Source: Megaustenia siamemsis
Taxonomy: Eukaryota; Mollusca; Gastropoda; Stylommatophora; Ariophantidae
DNA: 64,000 nucleotides
Assembly (NCBI GenBank): GCA_032433765.1
Contig: JAVIAB010000160.1
Span: 20,654,115-20,718,114 of the forward strand
Direction: 5' to 3'
The position numbers were made by a program, and so were the translations under genes. The notes under the pieces were generated by a model that saw only the letters and a program-made list of their open reading frames with translations, was not told the origin of the DNA and did not search any database. Below, piece by piece: positions 41,718-51,574 of the stretch; position 1 is the first letter of the stretch, and every line of letters starts with the position of its first letter.

Positions 41718-42490
41718 TTATAATAGGCTATTTGGGCCTGAACTATTCTGCTTTATATCTGTGTTGCATCTTCCATCTGATGTTGTTATTGTGTCCAAGT
41801 ATTTGACGCGTTGCACTTGTTTCAGATTTGTCCTGTTGCATGGTGGTGATGATTGTTTCTTTGATAAGATTATTACTTCTGTTTTCTTACAGTCTGAAGA
41901 CTGAGACCTTTCTTGTTGCTTTCTGTTACTGTCATGTCTATCATTTATTGTAGTTCATTCTCTGTCTCTCCTATTAAGACGTCATCTGCGCATTGCAAAT
42001 TGTTTATGTTGTAGTCGTTTTAACTTCAATTCGGAGGCGAAGGCGCGCCTCCCAGCACCGGAGCTGGAAGTTGTCAGCGATCCACAGATGATGGCTTGTG
42101 CCAGGATCGGTGAACCAGAAACATCCAGACCCTGCTCCACCTCTCCGTGGTGCCTCTAGTAACAGACAAACCTGTTTAGTCTGGCCAAGCGAGTAGAGAT
42201 CGAAGAGGGAAGACAACCCGATACTCAAAAATGTGATGCTGAAGTCGGATGTGTTGGGCCGAAAGGCACAAATATAACAGTTATACTGTAAACCACAACA
42301 CAACGCAGACACGCCTACTTAACGCCCTTTTAAGGGCGGATTATGACGAGGTACACTCCTTAAGTCATCGGGCGAACGCAAGCAAGCAAGCAACTTCAAT
42401 TCCATTTTAGTCTATGATAATATTTTCGCTGTACATTGAGAACAAATTCAGCAACAGAAAAGAGCCTTGTCTAATTCATTGTTTTATCTA
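41718..42490 (-). mobile_element. LINE reverse-transcriptase fragment, interrupted
   Basis: On the minus strand, near 42490-42403, RQGSLLLNLFSMYSENI-type sequence corresponds to the RQGC-LSP-LFN-YSE motif. After a 359-bp insertion the frame continues NNLQ-ADD-LIGETENELQ (the catalytic YADD region, here CADD). It then reads LQTV-KKTEVI and a decayed KCNASNTWTQ stretch down to 41720. Several frameshifts. Confidence 0.75.
42033..42391 (+). mobile_element. 359-bp insertion with (GCAA)n tail and 11-bp duplication
   Basis: aacttcaattc occurs at 42022-42032 and 42392-42402, and the LINE RT reading continues on both sides, so 42033-42391 is a clean insertion. It is GC-rich, starts ggaggcgaaggcgcgcctcc and ends gcaagcaagcaagc. 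The tail and the duplication indicate retrotransposition (a SINE or truncated LINE). I see no A or B box and do not recognise the family. Confidence 0.75.
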
Positions 42491-43029
42491 TGACAACTGT
42501 CCTGTTTGGTTGCTTATTTTCATAGCTACGTATAAAGTCAAACAGCGAATTAGTATATGAAGTAAAGACAAAAGAGGAAGAGCTTCAAATATCGGCCGCA
42601 GCATAAGAAGATACAGAGAAGCTGTGCGTGTCATAAGCAAGTGGTTAGTGGACCATTTATCATACATTATCCAGATACAATGGCAAACACATTGCTCGCT
42701 TAAGAAAAGAAATTACTTATAAATTAAACATAAATTTTAAATTAACTATACATTGATTATAAACACTATTTATAAATCAAATTTTAATCAATTTAATGAG
42801 TAGGAGGGGGAAATTAAGAGGAAGAGAAAGAAAAGAATATATGGAAGGTTAGTTGAAAAATAAATAAATGGGGCATACAAGATGAATACAAATGCTGAAG
42901 AAAGTTAGGGGAGAGGTAAACAGAAGTGAGATGAAGAGAAATATAATCTGTGTTCAAATGGAAGAACAATTTCTAAAAGATTTAGAAGAATGATGAGGAC
43001 ACTGGGAGCAAGTGATGAAAAAAGGAGTG
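42491..43029. other. Unassigned, purine-rich on the plus strand
   Basis: No gene recognised; aggaagagaaagaaaag-type runs from 42800 onward. Confidence 0.4.
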
Positions 43030-43335
43030 GGGGTTTGGTTAGTCTCGAGGCAAGACGTCAGTTTCGAGACAGAGAGGTTGTGAGATCAAATCCTGGCATC
43101 ACTAGTTGAGATTTTTATTTATGATTTCTCTCTGCGGCAACCACCCCTGGTCTCAGCAGCGAGGCCCGGCATGATAATGTAAAAAAATATGACTACCTCC
43201 TAAAGCAGAGTTATCTACCTGTGCAGCGAAAGACTGCTGTGCACACAGCTGCCAGAAAAAAAAAATACAAATGAACGCGTAAAATTCAGTTCCTAGTCTA
43301 TAGGGACTTCGCCAGAGGTGAAAGCTAGCGAGCCC
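43030..43335 (+). mobile_element. SINE, family C, full length
   Basis: Head ggtttggttagtctcgagg, B-box-like gagatcaaatcctggc, then ttctctctgcggcaaccacc, ggtctcagcagcgaggc, gagttatctacctgtgc, ctgtgcacacagctgcc and the 3' end tcagttcctagtct followed by agaggtgaaagctagc. Orientation is opposite to the copy at 32742-33057. Confidence 0.82.
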
Positions 43336-43344
43336 AAATAAGGA

Positions 43345-43603
43345 GTAAGTAAAGTAAAGTAAAATACCCCCGTCACGCCAAGTGGCGTATAGGGAAATAT
43401 GGTGTTAGTGACCCTATATTTTACAGACCTTAGGCACATGATTTTTGGGGTATTGTGGTTGGTATTACGCCCGTGCTGCTTTACTTTCCCAGAAAAAAAT
43501 CCGGTACCCATTTAAGGCTTGGTGAACCCGGAACCGTCGGTTGGGATCAAACCCTACCCCTTGTCCTTTGTAGTCCAGTTCACTAACCACTGAGCTATCG
43601 CGG
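43345..43603 (-). mobile_element. SINE, family A, near full length
   Basis: Starts with a repeated tail (agtaaagtaaagtaaaa), then cgtcacgccaagtggcg, and ends with the head at gagctatcgcgg (43592-43603). A short head truncation of a few bases is possible. Confidence 0.9.
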
Positions 43604-44160
43604 AAGAATATAATATAAAATGAAGTAGGCAGAAATAATGAAAGTGATTAAAAGAAGAACGATGGAGAGAATATACAGTTAGATGAAGAAATCGACGGAA
43701 TAGAAGATTCTCTAGAAGATTAAATAGAACAAATGAGAAAATAGCATTGCAAAGTGGGAAAAAAATGGAACAGTGAAAACGAAAGGAGAGAAGATAGATA
43801 TACCAAATGAAAGAAGAGATAAAAGAAACCAAAACAGAAAACAAAATAAACAACCAAAAAAGTGACACTTCATTTGTTTAAAATAAAAAAAATAAAAAAC
43901 CAAAAGCCCCGAACCACCCTTCCAACGATAAGAACATTGAAACAGCTTGTCAGGAGCTAGGACCTGGAGCAATGACGTCGCCAATAGCTTCTATCCGGCA
44001 GCACAGACAGACAGCAACTCTGCCACGGGCAGTGACCTTGTCACAGGCGATTCCCGCACTTAACATCGAAGGAGGTCAACAGAAGGTCATATATGTGTGC
44101 CCGTGCACTGAAAATATTCCATCCAGATCGTTGGTCAGAAAATCGTTTTGTCGGCTTCAT
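43604..44160. other. Unassigned, purine-rich then mixed
   Basis: gaagaaga-type sequence to about 43870, then mixed sequence with a 65-codon ORF (43972-44169) that lacks recognisable features and that I do not call a gene. Confidence 0.4.
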
Positions 44161-44164
44161 AGTG

Positions 44165-46583
44165 GATAGTTTGTGTTGTGAGTCACAGTAGATAGTTTAT
44201 ACTGGAAGTCATAGTAGATAGTTTCTGCTGTGAGTCACAGTAGATAGTTTATACTGGAAGTCATAGTAGATAGTTTGTGCTGTGAGTCACAGTAGATAGT
44301 TTATACTGGAAGTCATAGTAGATAGTTTCTGATGTGAGTCACAGTAGATAGTTTATACTGGAAGTCATAGTAGATAGTTTCTGCTGTGAGTCACAGTAGA
44401 TAGTTTATACTGGAAGTCAAAGTAGATAGTTTCTGCTGTGAGTCACAGTAGATAGTTTATACTGGAAGTAATAGTAGATAGTTTCTGCTGGGAGCTATAG
44501 TAGATAATTTGTACTGGAAGTCATAGTAGATAGTTTCTGCTGGGAGCTATAATAGATAATTTGTACTGGAAGTCATAGTAGATAGTTTGTGCTGGGAGCC
44601 ATAGTAGATAGTTTGTGCTGAGAGCCATAGTAGATAGTTTGTGCTGTGAGTCATAGTAGATAGTTTGTGTTGGGAACCATAATAGATAGTTTGTGCTGGG
44701 AGCCATAGTAGATAGTTAATGTTGGGAACCATAATAGATTGTTTGTACCGGAAGACATAGATAGTTTGTGTTGGGAGTCATAGTAGATAGTTTGTGCTGG
44801 GAGTTATAGTAGATAATTTGTACTGAAAGTCATAGTAGATAGTTTGTGCTGAGAGCCATAGTAGATAGTTTGTGCTGTGAGTCATAGTAGATAGTTTGTG
44901 TTGGGAACCATAATAGATAGTTTGTGCTGGGAGCCATAGTAGATAGTTAATGTTGGGAACCATAATAGATTGTTTGTACCGGAAGACATAGATAGTTTGT
45001 GTTGGGAGTCATAGTAGATAGTTTGTACTGGAAGCCAAAGTACATAGTTTGTCCTGGGAGCCATAGTAGATAGTTTGTACTAGGAGCCATAGTAGATAGT
45101 TTGTGCTGTGAGTCATAGTAGATAGTTTGTGTTGGGAACCATAATAGATAGTTTGTACCGGAAGACATAGATAGTTTGTGCTGGGTGCCATAGTAGATAG
45201 TTTGTGCTGGAGTAGATTATTTGTACTGGAAGTCATAGTAGATAGTTTGTGCTGGGAATCATAGTAGATGCTTTGATAGTTTTTACTGGGGATCATAGTA
45301 GATAGTTGGTGCTAGAGATCATAGTAGATAGTTTGTACTTGGGAGTCACTTGATAGTTTGTACTGGAGTCATAGTAGATACTTTGACAGCTAGTACTGGG
45401 AGTCTTAGTAGATAGTTTGTCCTGAAGCCATAGTAAATAGATAGTTTGTACTGGGAGTCTTGGCAAATAGTTTGTCATGAGGCCTTAGAAAATATATAGT
45501 TTGTACTAGGAATCATAGTAGATAGTTTGAGCTGGGGGTCTTGGTAGATAGTCTGTCCTTGAGCCTTAGTAAATAGATAGTTTGTACTGGGTGTCGTAGG
45601 AGATTTATTAAGATAACCTACATTGAGGCTTCAGTAAATAAATATTTTGACTGGGAGGCATAGTAGATATTTTTGCAAAAAATGACACCTTAGACTTAGT
45701 AAATAAAACAATTTGTACTGGGAGTCATAGAAGATAGTTCGTACCGAGAGTCTATAGAAGATAGTTTGTACTGGAAGTCTATAGTGATAGTTTGTACTGG
45801 CTGTCATAATTGATAGTGTTAAGATAGTTAGTTTTCACTGGGTCTTTAATTAATAAACAGTTTGTATTGGGAGTCGTTGAGGATATTATAACATAATTTG
45901 CACTGAGCTAGTTTGTACCGGGAGTCTAAAAAAGATAATTTGTACTGGGAATCTATAGAATATAGTTTATAATGAGATTCTATAGAAGTTAATTTGTTCT
46001 TGGTGTCTGTAGAAGATAGTTTATAATGAGAGTCTATAGAATATAGTTTGTACTGTGAGTCTATAGAAGATGGTTTGTACTGGGAGTCTATAGAATAGAT
46101 AGTTTGTGCCTGAAGTCATGTTTGATAGCTGGTACAGGGAATCATAGTATATAGTATTAAGATAGTTTGTACTGGGAGTCTATAGAAGATAGTTTGTACT
46201 GGGAGTCTATAGAAGATAGTTTGTACTGGGAGTCTATAGAAGATAGTTTATACTGGGAGTCTATAGAAGATAGTTTATACTGGGAGTCTATAGAAGATAG
46301 TTTGTATTGGGAGTCTATAGAAGATGGTTTATAATGAGAGTCTATAGAATAGATAGTTTGTGCCTGAAGTCATGTTTGATAGCTGGTACTGGGAATCATA
46401 GTATATAGTATTAAGATAGTTTGCGTTAGGGGCCTTAGTATATAGATAGTTTGCAATGGGAATCTGTAGAAAATAGAATATACTGGGAGTCTGTAGAATA
46501 TAGTTCTTACTGGAAGTCTATAGAAGATAGTTTGTACTGAGAGTCTATAGAAGATAGTTTGTGCGTAGAGTCATTGTAGATAG
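44165..46583. repeat. 26-27-bp minisatellite array
   Basis: The unit is agtcatagtagatagtttgt plus a short linker such as gctggg. The first 300 bp form a 52-bp dimer (agtcacagtagatagtttat alternating with agtcatagtagatagtttct). A block of about 233 bp with gttaatgttgggaacc and gattgtttgtaccggaag occurs at 44707 and again near 44940. After 46000 the unit is gggagtctatagaagatag (27 bp). Copies degenerate between 45300 and 46000. Confidence 0.95.
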
Positions 46584-46584
46584 T

Positions 46585-46750
46585 TTGTTGTTGTTGCGTT
46601 CGCCAGCTTTCAACTCTGACGAGGTACCTAGAGACTAGGAACTGAATTTTGCTTGTTAATCCATTTTTCCCTGACAGTCTTGTGCACAGGGGTCCCTCGC
46701 CGCACAGGCAGATAACTCCGACTTCGGAGGTACTCATGTTTTTTTTTTCA
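46585..46750 (-). mobile_element. SINE, family C, 3' fragment inside the minisatellite
   Basis: cgccagctttcaactctg, ttccctgacagtcttgtgc, acaggggtccctcgccgc and gataactccgacttcgg match the family C 3' half on the minus strand. gatagtttg stands on both sides, but it is also part of the array unit, so a duplication cannot be proved. Confidence 0.8.
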
Positions 46751-46814
46751 AATGATAGTTTGAACTTGGCATTAGTAAATTAATAGCTTGTACTGGGAGT
46801 GCAGTGTATTAATT

Positions 46815-47045
46815 TCATTTATATTTATTTAGTAAACAGTATAATAATGCTATTGTTAATGATAATGTTGACAATGCAGAGGGAAAGGAGGGGGTGGATG
46901 GAAGAAAAGTCGAGGTCCATTAGATTTGGTGAATGTTGACTGTTTTCATACCGGCTATTTAAAATGTCGTTTAATAAGGGAATGTTGAGAGGCCAATATA
47001 ACCACTCATTCTTACAAGTAAATTGCCCATGTAAACCAAGATGAA
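46815..47045. other. Spacer between two arrays
   Basis: No feature supported. Confidence 0.4.
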
Positions 47046-47049
47046 TGCT

Positions 47050-48005
47050 TGGAGATCGTTACGATCATATAATTTTCTGAGCTTATTACAATCATATAAC
47101 ATTTGGAGCTCGCTACACTCATAGAATGTTTGGAGCTCGTTACAACCATAGAATGTTTGGAGTTCGTTACAATCATAGAATGTTCTGAGCTCGTTACAAT
47201 CATAGAGTGTTTGGAGCTCGTTACAATCATAGAATGCTTGGAGCTCGTTACAACCATAGAATGTTTGGAGTTCGTTACAATCATAGAATGTTCTGAGCTC
47301 GTTACAATCATAGAATGTTTGGAGCTCGTTACAATCATAGAATGTTTGGAGCTCATTACAATCATATAATATTTGGAGCTCGTTACAACCATATCATGTT
47401 TGGATTTCGTTACAACTATAGAATGCTTGGAGCTCGATACAATTATATAAATATTTAGAGCTCGTTACAATCATTGAATATTTGGAGCTCGGTACAATCA
47501 TGTAATATTTGGAGCTCGGTACAATCATGTACTATTTGGAGCTCGCTAAAATCATAGAATGTTTGGAGCTCATTACAATCATAGAATGTTTGGAGCTCGT
47601 TACAATCATAAAATGTTTGGAGCTCGTTACAATCATAGAATGTTTGGAGCTCGTTACAATCATAAAATGTTTGGAGCTTGTTACAATCATATAATGTTTG
47701 GAGCTCGTTACAATCATAGAATGTTTGGAGCTCGTTACAATCATGTAATATTTGGAGCTCGCTAAAATCATAGAATGTTTGGAGCTCATTACAATCATAG
47801 AATGTTTGGAGCTCGTTACAATCATAAAATGTTTGGAGCTCGTTACAATCATAGAATGTTTGGAGCTCGTTACAATAATAAAATGTTTGGAGCTCGTTAC
47901 AATAATAAAATGTTTGGAGCTCGTTACAATCATAGAATGTTTGGAGCTTGGTACAATCATAGAATGTTTGGAGCTCGTTACAAACATGGTATGTTTGGAA
48001 ATTAA
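47050..48005. repeat. 27-bp minisatellite, about 35 copies
   Basis: The unit is gtttggagctcgttacaatc plus atagaat. Because 27 is a multiple of three, several frames stay open (for example a TSSKHSMIV repeat on the minus strand), but these are by-products. Longer blocks are duplicated: 108 bp (47143 and 47251) and about 216 bp (47530 and 47748, marked by gctcgctaaaatcatag). Confidence 0.96.
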
Positions 48006-48183
48006 ATATGTAGCAGTGATTAGAGATTGTATGACAATAGGTGAGGGATGGTAGCAGTCACGGGGAAAGTGGTAAGAGTTAACGCAAATAAAAAACTTCG
48101 AGTTCCCGTGAGAAAGGTGAGAAGTAAGCAGAAGAGAAGCAAGAATGTAAACCGGTTTGTGATTGGCTGGAAGGGAAAGGTAT

Positions 48184-48219
48184 TATAGCTCGTTTCATAA
48201 CATATGCCCAACTTCAAAA
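48184..48219 (+). repeat. Left terminal inverted repeat of the mariner-like element
   Basis: tatagctcgtttcataa plus tgcccaacttcaaaa, paired with 50268-50303. Confidence 0.85.
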
Positions 48220-48566
48220 CGCTATTACTCTCTAACCGTTTGTTAAATACTTTTGAAATTTTCCAAATGTTATTAGAATGCAAAATACCCTTTAAATGTA
48301 TATTTAACAAATATCTTGCAGCTGCAGTTTTCTTAAAGCGGCGATATTTCTTTGATGTTTGTCAAAATTGTAAATTGTGAAGCCCTAAAGAATAGAAATT
48401 ACCGTAGTTGCTGGTCTACGATTAATTTTCACTAGGTAAAGGCGTGGCCGTAATGGGAAAATAACTGGATAAAACAAAACACCAGGAGAATTATTGTCTG
48501 CTCAGTTCGAGGACGGACGATAATAATATCAAGGTATACCTGTATGTCCAATTGTCATAGTTGTGT

Positions 48567-48582
48567 GGTCCTGAAAAGGACC
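48567..48582 (-). promoter_or_regulatory. Histone-type 3' stem-loop after the transposase
   Basis: Read on the minus strand: GGTCCTTTTCAGGACC, a perfect 6-bp stem with the loop TTTC and a T-A closing pair. This fits the histone-mRNA stem-loop consensus (GGYYYTTTTCARRRCC form). It lies 57 nt past the final transposase stop, between acaaac and acacaac, the A/C-rich flanks usual for such sites. No AATAAA or ATTAAA is seen on that strand between the stop and the stem-loop. A purine-rich U7 target downstream is not obvious. Confidence 0.65.
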
Positions 48583-48639
48583 GTTTGTTGAAATAATATA
48601 AGGTAATATAGGGGCCAACATTGTGGGGGCTATATACTT

Positions 48640-49917
48640 TCATTCTGAATCAGACGAGTCTAAAAAATTAATAACTGTTTGGGGTTGAACATTCCACAAA
48701 CCATCATTTTTCCAATATTCCTCTTCCTGTTTTAAGACGTGGTCTTCACATTTAGCCCAATAATCTTTGTCTATATTTAATAAAGCGAGATTAGCAAGAG
48801 TCTATACATCGCATATTTTGAATGTTGTATTTTCATCTGCCTCTTGTCCTTTTAATTTTGCCCAGATTAGTTCTATTGGATTTAAATGAGCATGGTAAGG
48901 TGGCAGCCTCAAACTTATATGACCGTGCTCTTGGATAATCTTATCTATTTGAAAAATCCTTGTCCTCTGTTTTTGCTTTACTAGAGATAGTAATTCAGGT
49001 TCTAAGTACATGTTATTAAATTGTATGTGCTCCTTTGTGAGCCATATCTTAATAGCATCTTTTGTACTGGATGACGTCGGGACTTTATCTTCAAGTGCAA
49101 CAATGTTGTGGTACGCTGCATTGTCCATTATTATGCAAGATGGTCGATCTAGTGCTGGGAGAACAGAATTTTCAATCCAATGTCTAAATATGTGACCATT
49201 CATCTCAGAGTGATAATCCCGATTGTCTATGGATTTTGAAAGAAAAATGAGCTCTGCATTCTGCATTAGTCCATGTTGTCGACTACCTGCATGAGCAATT
49301 ATCAAGCGCTGTCCTTTGCTGCTAGGTATTAATCTCTTAATCTTTCCATCTGATGACTGCCATTCCCTTTGGTTAGTGTGGTAAGCATTGATCCATGTTT
49401 CATCCAAGTACACAATATCATAACCTTGCTTGCGCACCTCCTTTACTTCACGTAAGTACTTGCTTCTCATGACTACTATATGTGGCTTCTCACAGATGAT
49501 GTTTCGTCCATTGGAATACTTTCTGAATATAAAGCCTGCAGCTCTCACATTCCTCCATAATGTAGACTTTGATATTTCAATACTGTTGTTCTTTTTCAGC
49601 GATACTTTTAATTTTCTTATTGTAACAGTTTCATTCATACCCAACATTTTGCGAATTTCACTTCTAATAAGTTCACTGTCGAAATTATCCAATATTTTTG
49701 CTCTTCCTTGTGATTTTGTATATTTTGAACATTGACGGTCACGTGCTTGAATCCAGCGATTAAATGACCGTTTAGATAAATCCAAAATGTGTCTTGTCCT
49801 ATTCTCAGGGTTTTCTAAAGAATGAAATAATCTTCCTCGTTTAGCCTCTTTGCAAAAATAGTCATACATTTTTATTGCGATGTTTGGTAAACTGCAGAAT
49901 TTCATTTTAAGACTCAT
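48640..49917 (-). pseudogene. IS630/Tc1/mariner-type DDE transposase, one premature stop
   Basis: From the ATG at 49917, 371 codons run to a TAG at 48802-48804. The same frame then continues for 53 codons (beginning TLANLALLNIDKDYWAKCED) to a TGA at 48640-48642, so the ancestral protein was about 425 residues. An N-terminal DNA-binding region with helix-turn-helix character spans about residues 80-135. Catalytic Asp172 (VYLDETW), Asp265 (IIMDNAAYHN) and Glu349 (HLNPIELIW) are all present. Asp265 and Glu349 are separated by 83 residues, far more than the usual 34 and close to the DD82E (Sailor) group. The truncation removes an acidic C-terminal tail but no catalytic residue, so some activity is conceivable. 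Confidence 0.88.
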
Positions 49918-50267
49918 GATAAATGTTATTGTTCCACGTTACGCCGTTGAATTAACGGAAATGGAACACACAATGTCTCGTGTTTACTACAAGTGTCTAA
50001 TTGTGTCAGACAACTCACGCGGAAAGCGTGCAAAATCGTAAATTTGAGCGTGTATGGATTTGTAAGCGCTATTTTTAACTTAAATACTGTAAACACTAAG
50101 TTTTGACTACATCAATGGGTCGTTATAAATTTATATAAATCAAATAAGCAACAATAATAACCAAATGTTTGTTTTTAATGAAATTAATTCCCTGTTGGGT
50201 TCTAATCATTATAACTATACATGCAAATTTTGAAAAAATTACAAAAAGTGGTTTAAAAGATATTGAT

Positions 50268-50303
50268 TTTTAAAGTTGGGCACGACTTATGAAACAAGCT
50301 ATA
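50268..50303 (-). repeat. Right terminal inverted repeat of the mariner-like element
   Basis: ttttaaagttgggca then ttatgaaacaagctata on the plus strand, the inverted partner of 48184-48219. The central four or five bases differ between the ends. Confidence 0.85.
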
Positions 50304-51574
50304 GTGAAAACTACAAGTTAGAAAGATATTCTAGAGACGACGCTCACTCAAATCGGACGGTTTTTGAGCCGATACCGTTGAATGGTAGCCATGTTAGGTT
50401 TACCAGAAACAGTTACTTTTAAGAGTTATAGTTTGACATTTGAGCGAGCCGGAGCTCGCATATTTTCTCAGTGTTTAAGTAAACTGTGTTATTAGTGTAG
50501 GCTCAAGCAGATAGAACTGAGCGCAGTTTGTTCGGGAGGAAATCATTAAAACCTCCACGGTGTTAGTGTTTAAAGTTTTTCCAGTGAGTTAATGAAACTA
50601 CCAGTCGACTCTGGAAACATGTGAGTTAAGAACTATTCCAGATTAGATCATCGGCTCTAGATTAAATCTAAAGACAATTAGGTGAAGTAGCGTTATGAGT
50701 TGATTCAGACAGATTTAAATGGAATGTTTTCGAAGTGACAGTAGAGAACGAAAGAAATCCGGGCACATGTGAGCCTCGTGTATGATATTTATTTGTAAAC
50801 GTTTAGCAGCTGAGAAACAGTGTTGGCTGAAGTTTCAGCTGTTATTCGTGAGTGACGATTCATGAATAAACCAGAGTTGTTTTGCTTTTAATATTGGAGT
50901 TCATTGACTAGTTGAACCTTGTCAGTATTGTGTATGTATGTGGCCTAGCGACGAACGACACCTGTGGTGGGCTAACAAGAGTCAGCCCTCCGAAATCAGA
51001 GAAGACACTATCAAAACAGCAGTGCGAAGTACATTAATTACAACGATCACGAGGGACGCGAAGTGCGTGTCCTGGCCAGTCATGAGCTACAGAATCACGA
51101 GTCCAGTCCAGCAAACTCAGTCAAGGACTGACACGGGGGCAGAACCCTAGCTGTCAGTACAAGCAGCTCACAGGGCAGAATCAGAACGTGCACTTACCTG
51201 TTATCGGTGCATAAAGGTGTTACACAAAAAGGTGTTACATCGTATCAAGAGAGTACAACAGAGTCAAGGTTAAAGGCGGGGTTTCAGGTGGGGCAAGAAG
51301 GGTTTTGTACATTATTTGCACTTTGTACATTATTTGGTGTGTTCAATTGGTGATCTTTGTACATTATTTGGTGCTGTATGGGTACGTTACGGGAGTTATC
51401 AAGATTAATCTAGAATCGAAGGTTAGAGACGTGTTCACAGGTGGGTCAAGCAGCAGCGCCCTTGAACATTTTATTTGCCCCCCTGTACTATTATAGATAT
51501 GAAATACTTTGAATTTATTTTACCTACAAAATATTTTCAGCCCGTTATAGTTGGAATGAATTAAACACATTTAG
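50304..51574. other. About 1.3 kb of unassigned sequence
   Basis: No transposon similarity seen elsewhere in the window. tgtacattattt occurs three times at 51306, 51324 and 51359. A 70-codon ORF (50938-51150) has no recognisable features. An aataaa is at 50865-50870. A solo LTR was considered and not accepted. Confidence 0.4.

Larger units (their letters stand above)
48184..50303 (-). mobile_element. Mariner-superfamily transposon with long D-E spacing, 2.1 kb
   Basis: The left end, tatagctcgtttcataa followed by tgcccaacttcaaaa (48184-48219), is inverted at the right end (50268-50303, read on the minus strand tatagcttgtttcataa then tgcccaactttaaaa): about 30 of 36 positions match. The outermost TA on each side is a plausible target duplication. 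It contains one long transposase frame on the minus strand and a histone-type stem-loop after it. Its compact size and near-intact gene make it the youngest-looking DNA transposon here. Confidence 0.85.

Noticed and set aside
41475..42020. A twin-primed LINE inversion (plus-strand C-terminus next to a minus-strand RT)
   Set aside because: The order of the two parts is wrong for twin priming, and they appear to come from differently decayed copies.
44521..48005. Repetitive open frames (TNYLLW and TSSKHSMIV types) resembling repeat proteins
   Set aside because: They arise because the units are 26-27 bp without stops; several frames and both strands are open, and unit variants are not codon-biased.
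50392..51250. A solo LTR of a Ty3-type element starting tgttaggttt with an aataaa at 50865
   Set aside because: No matching inverted ends, no target duplication, no second copy, and no clear primer-binding site.
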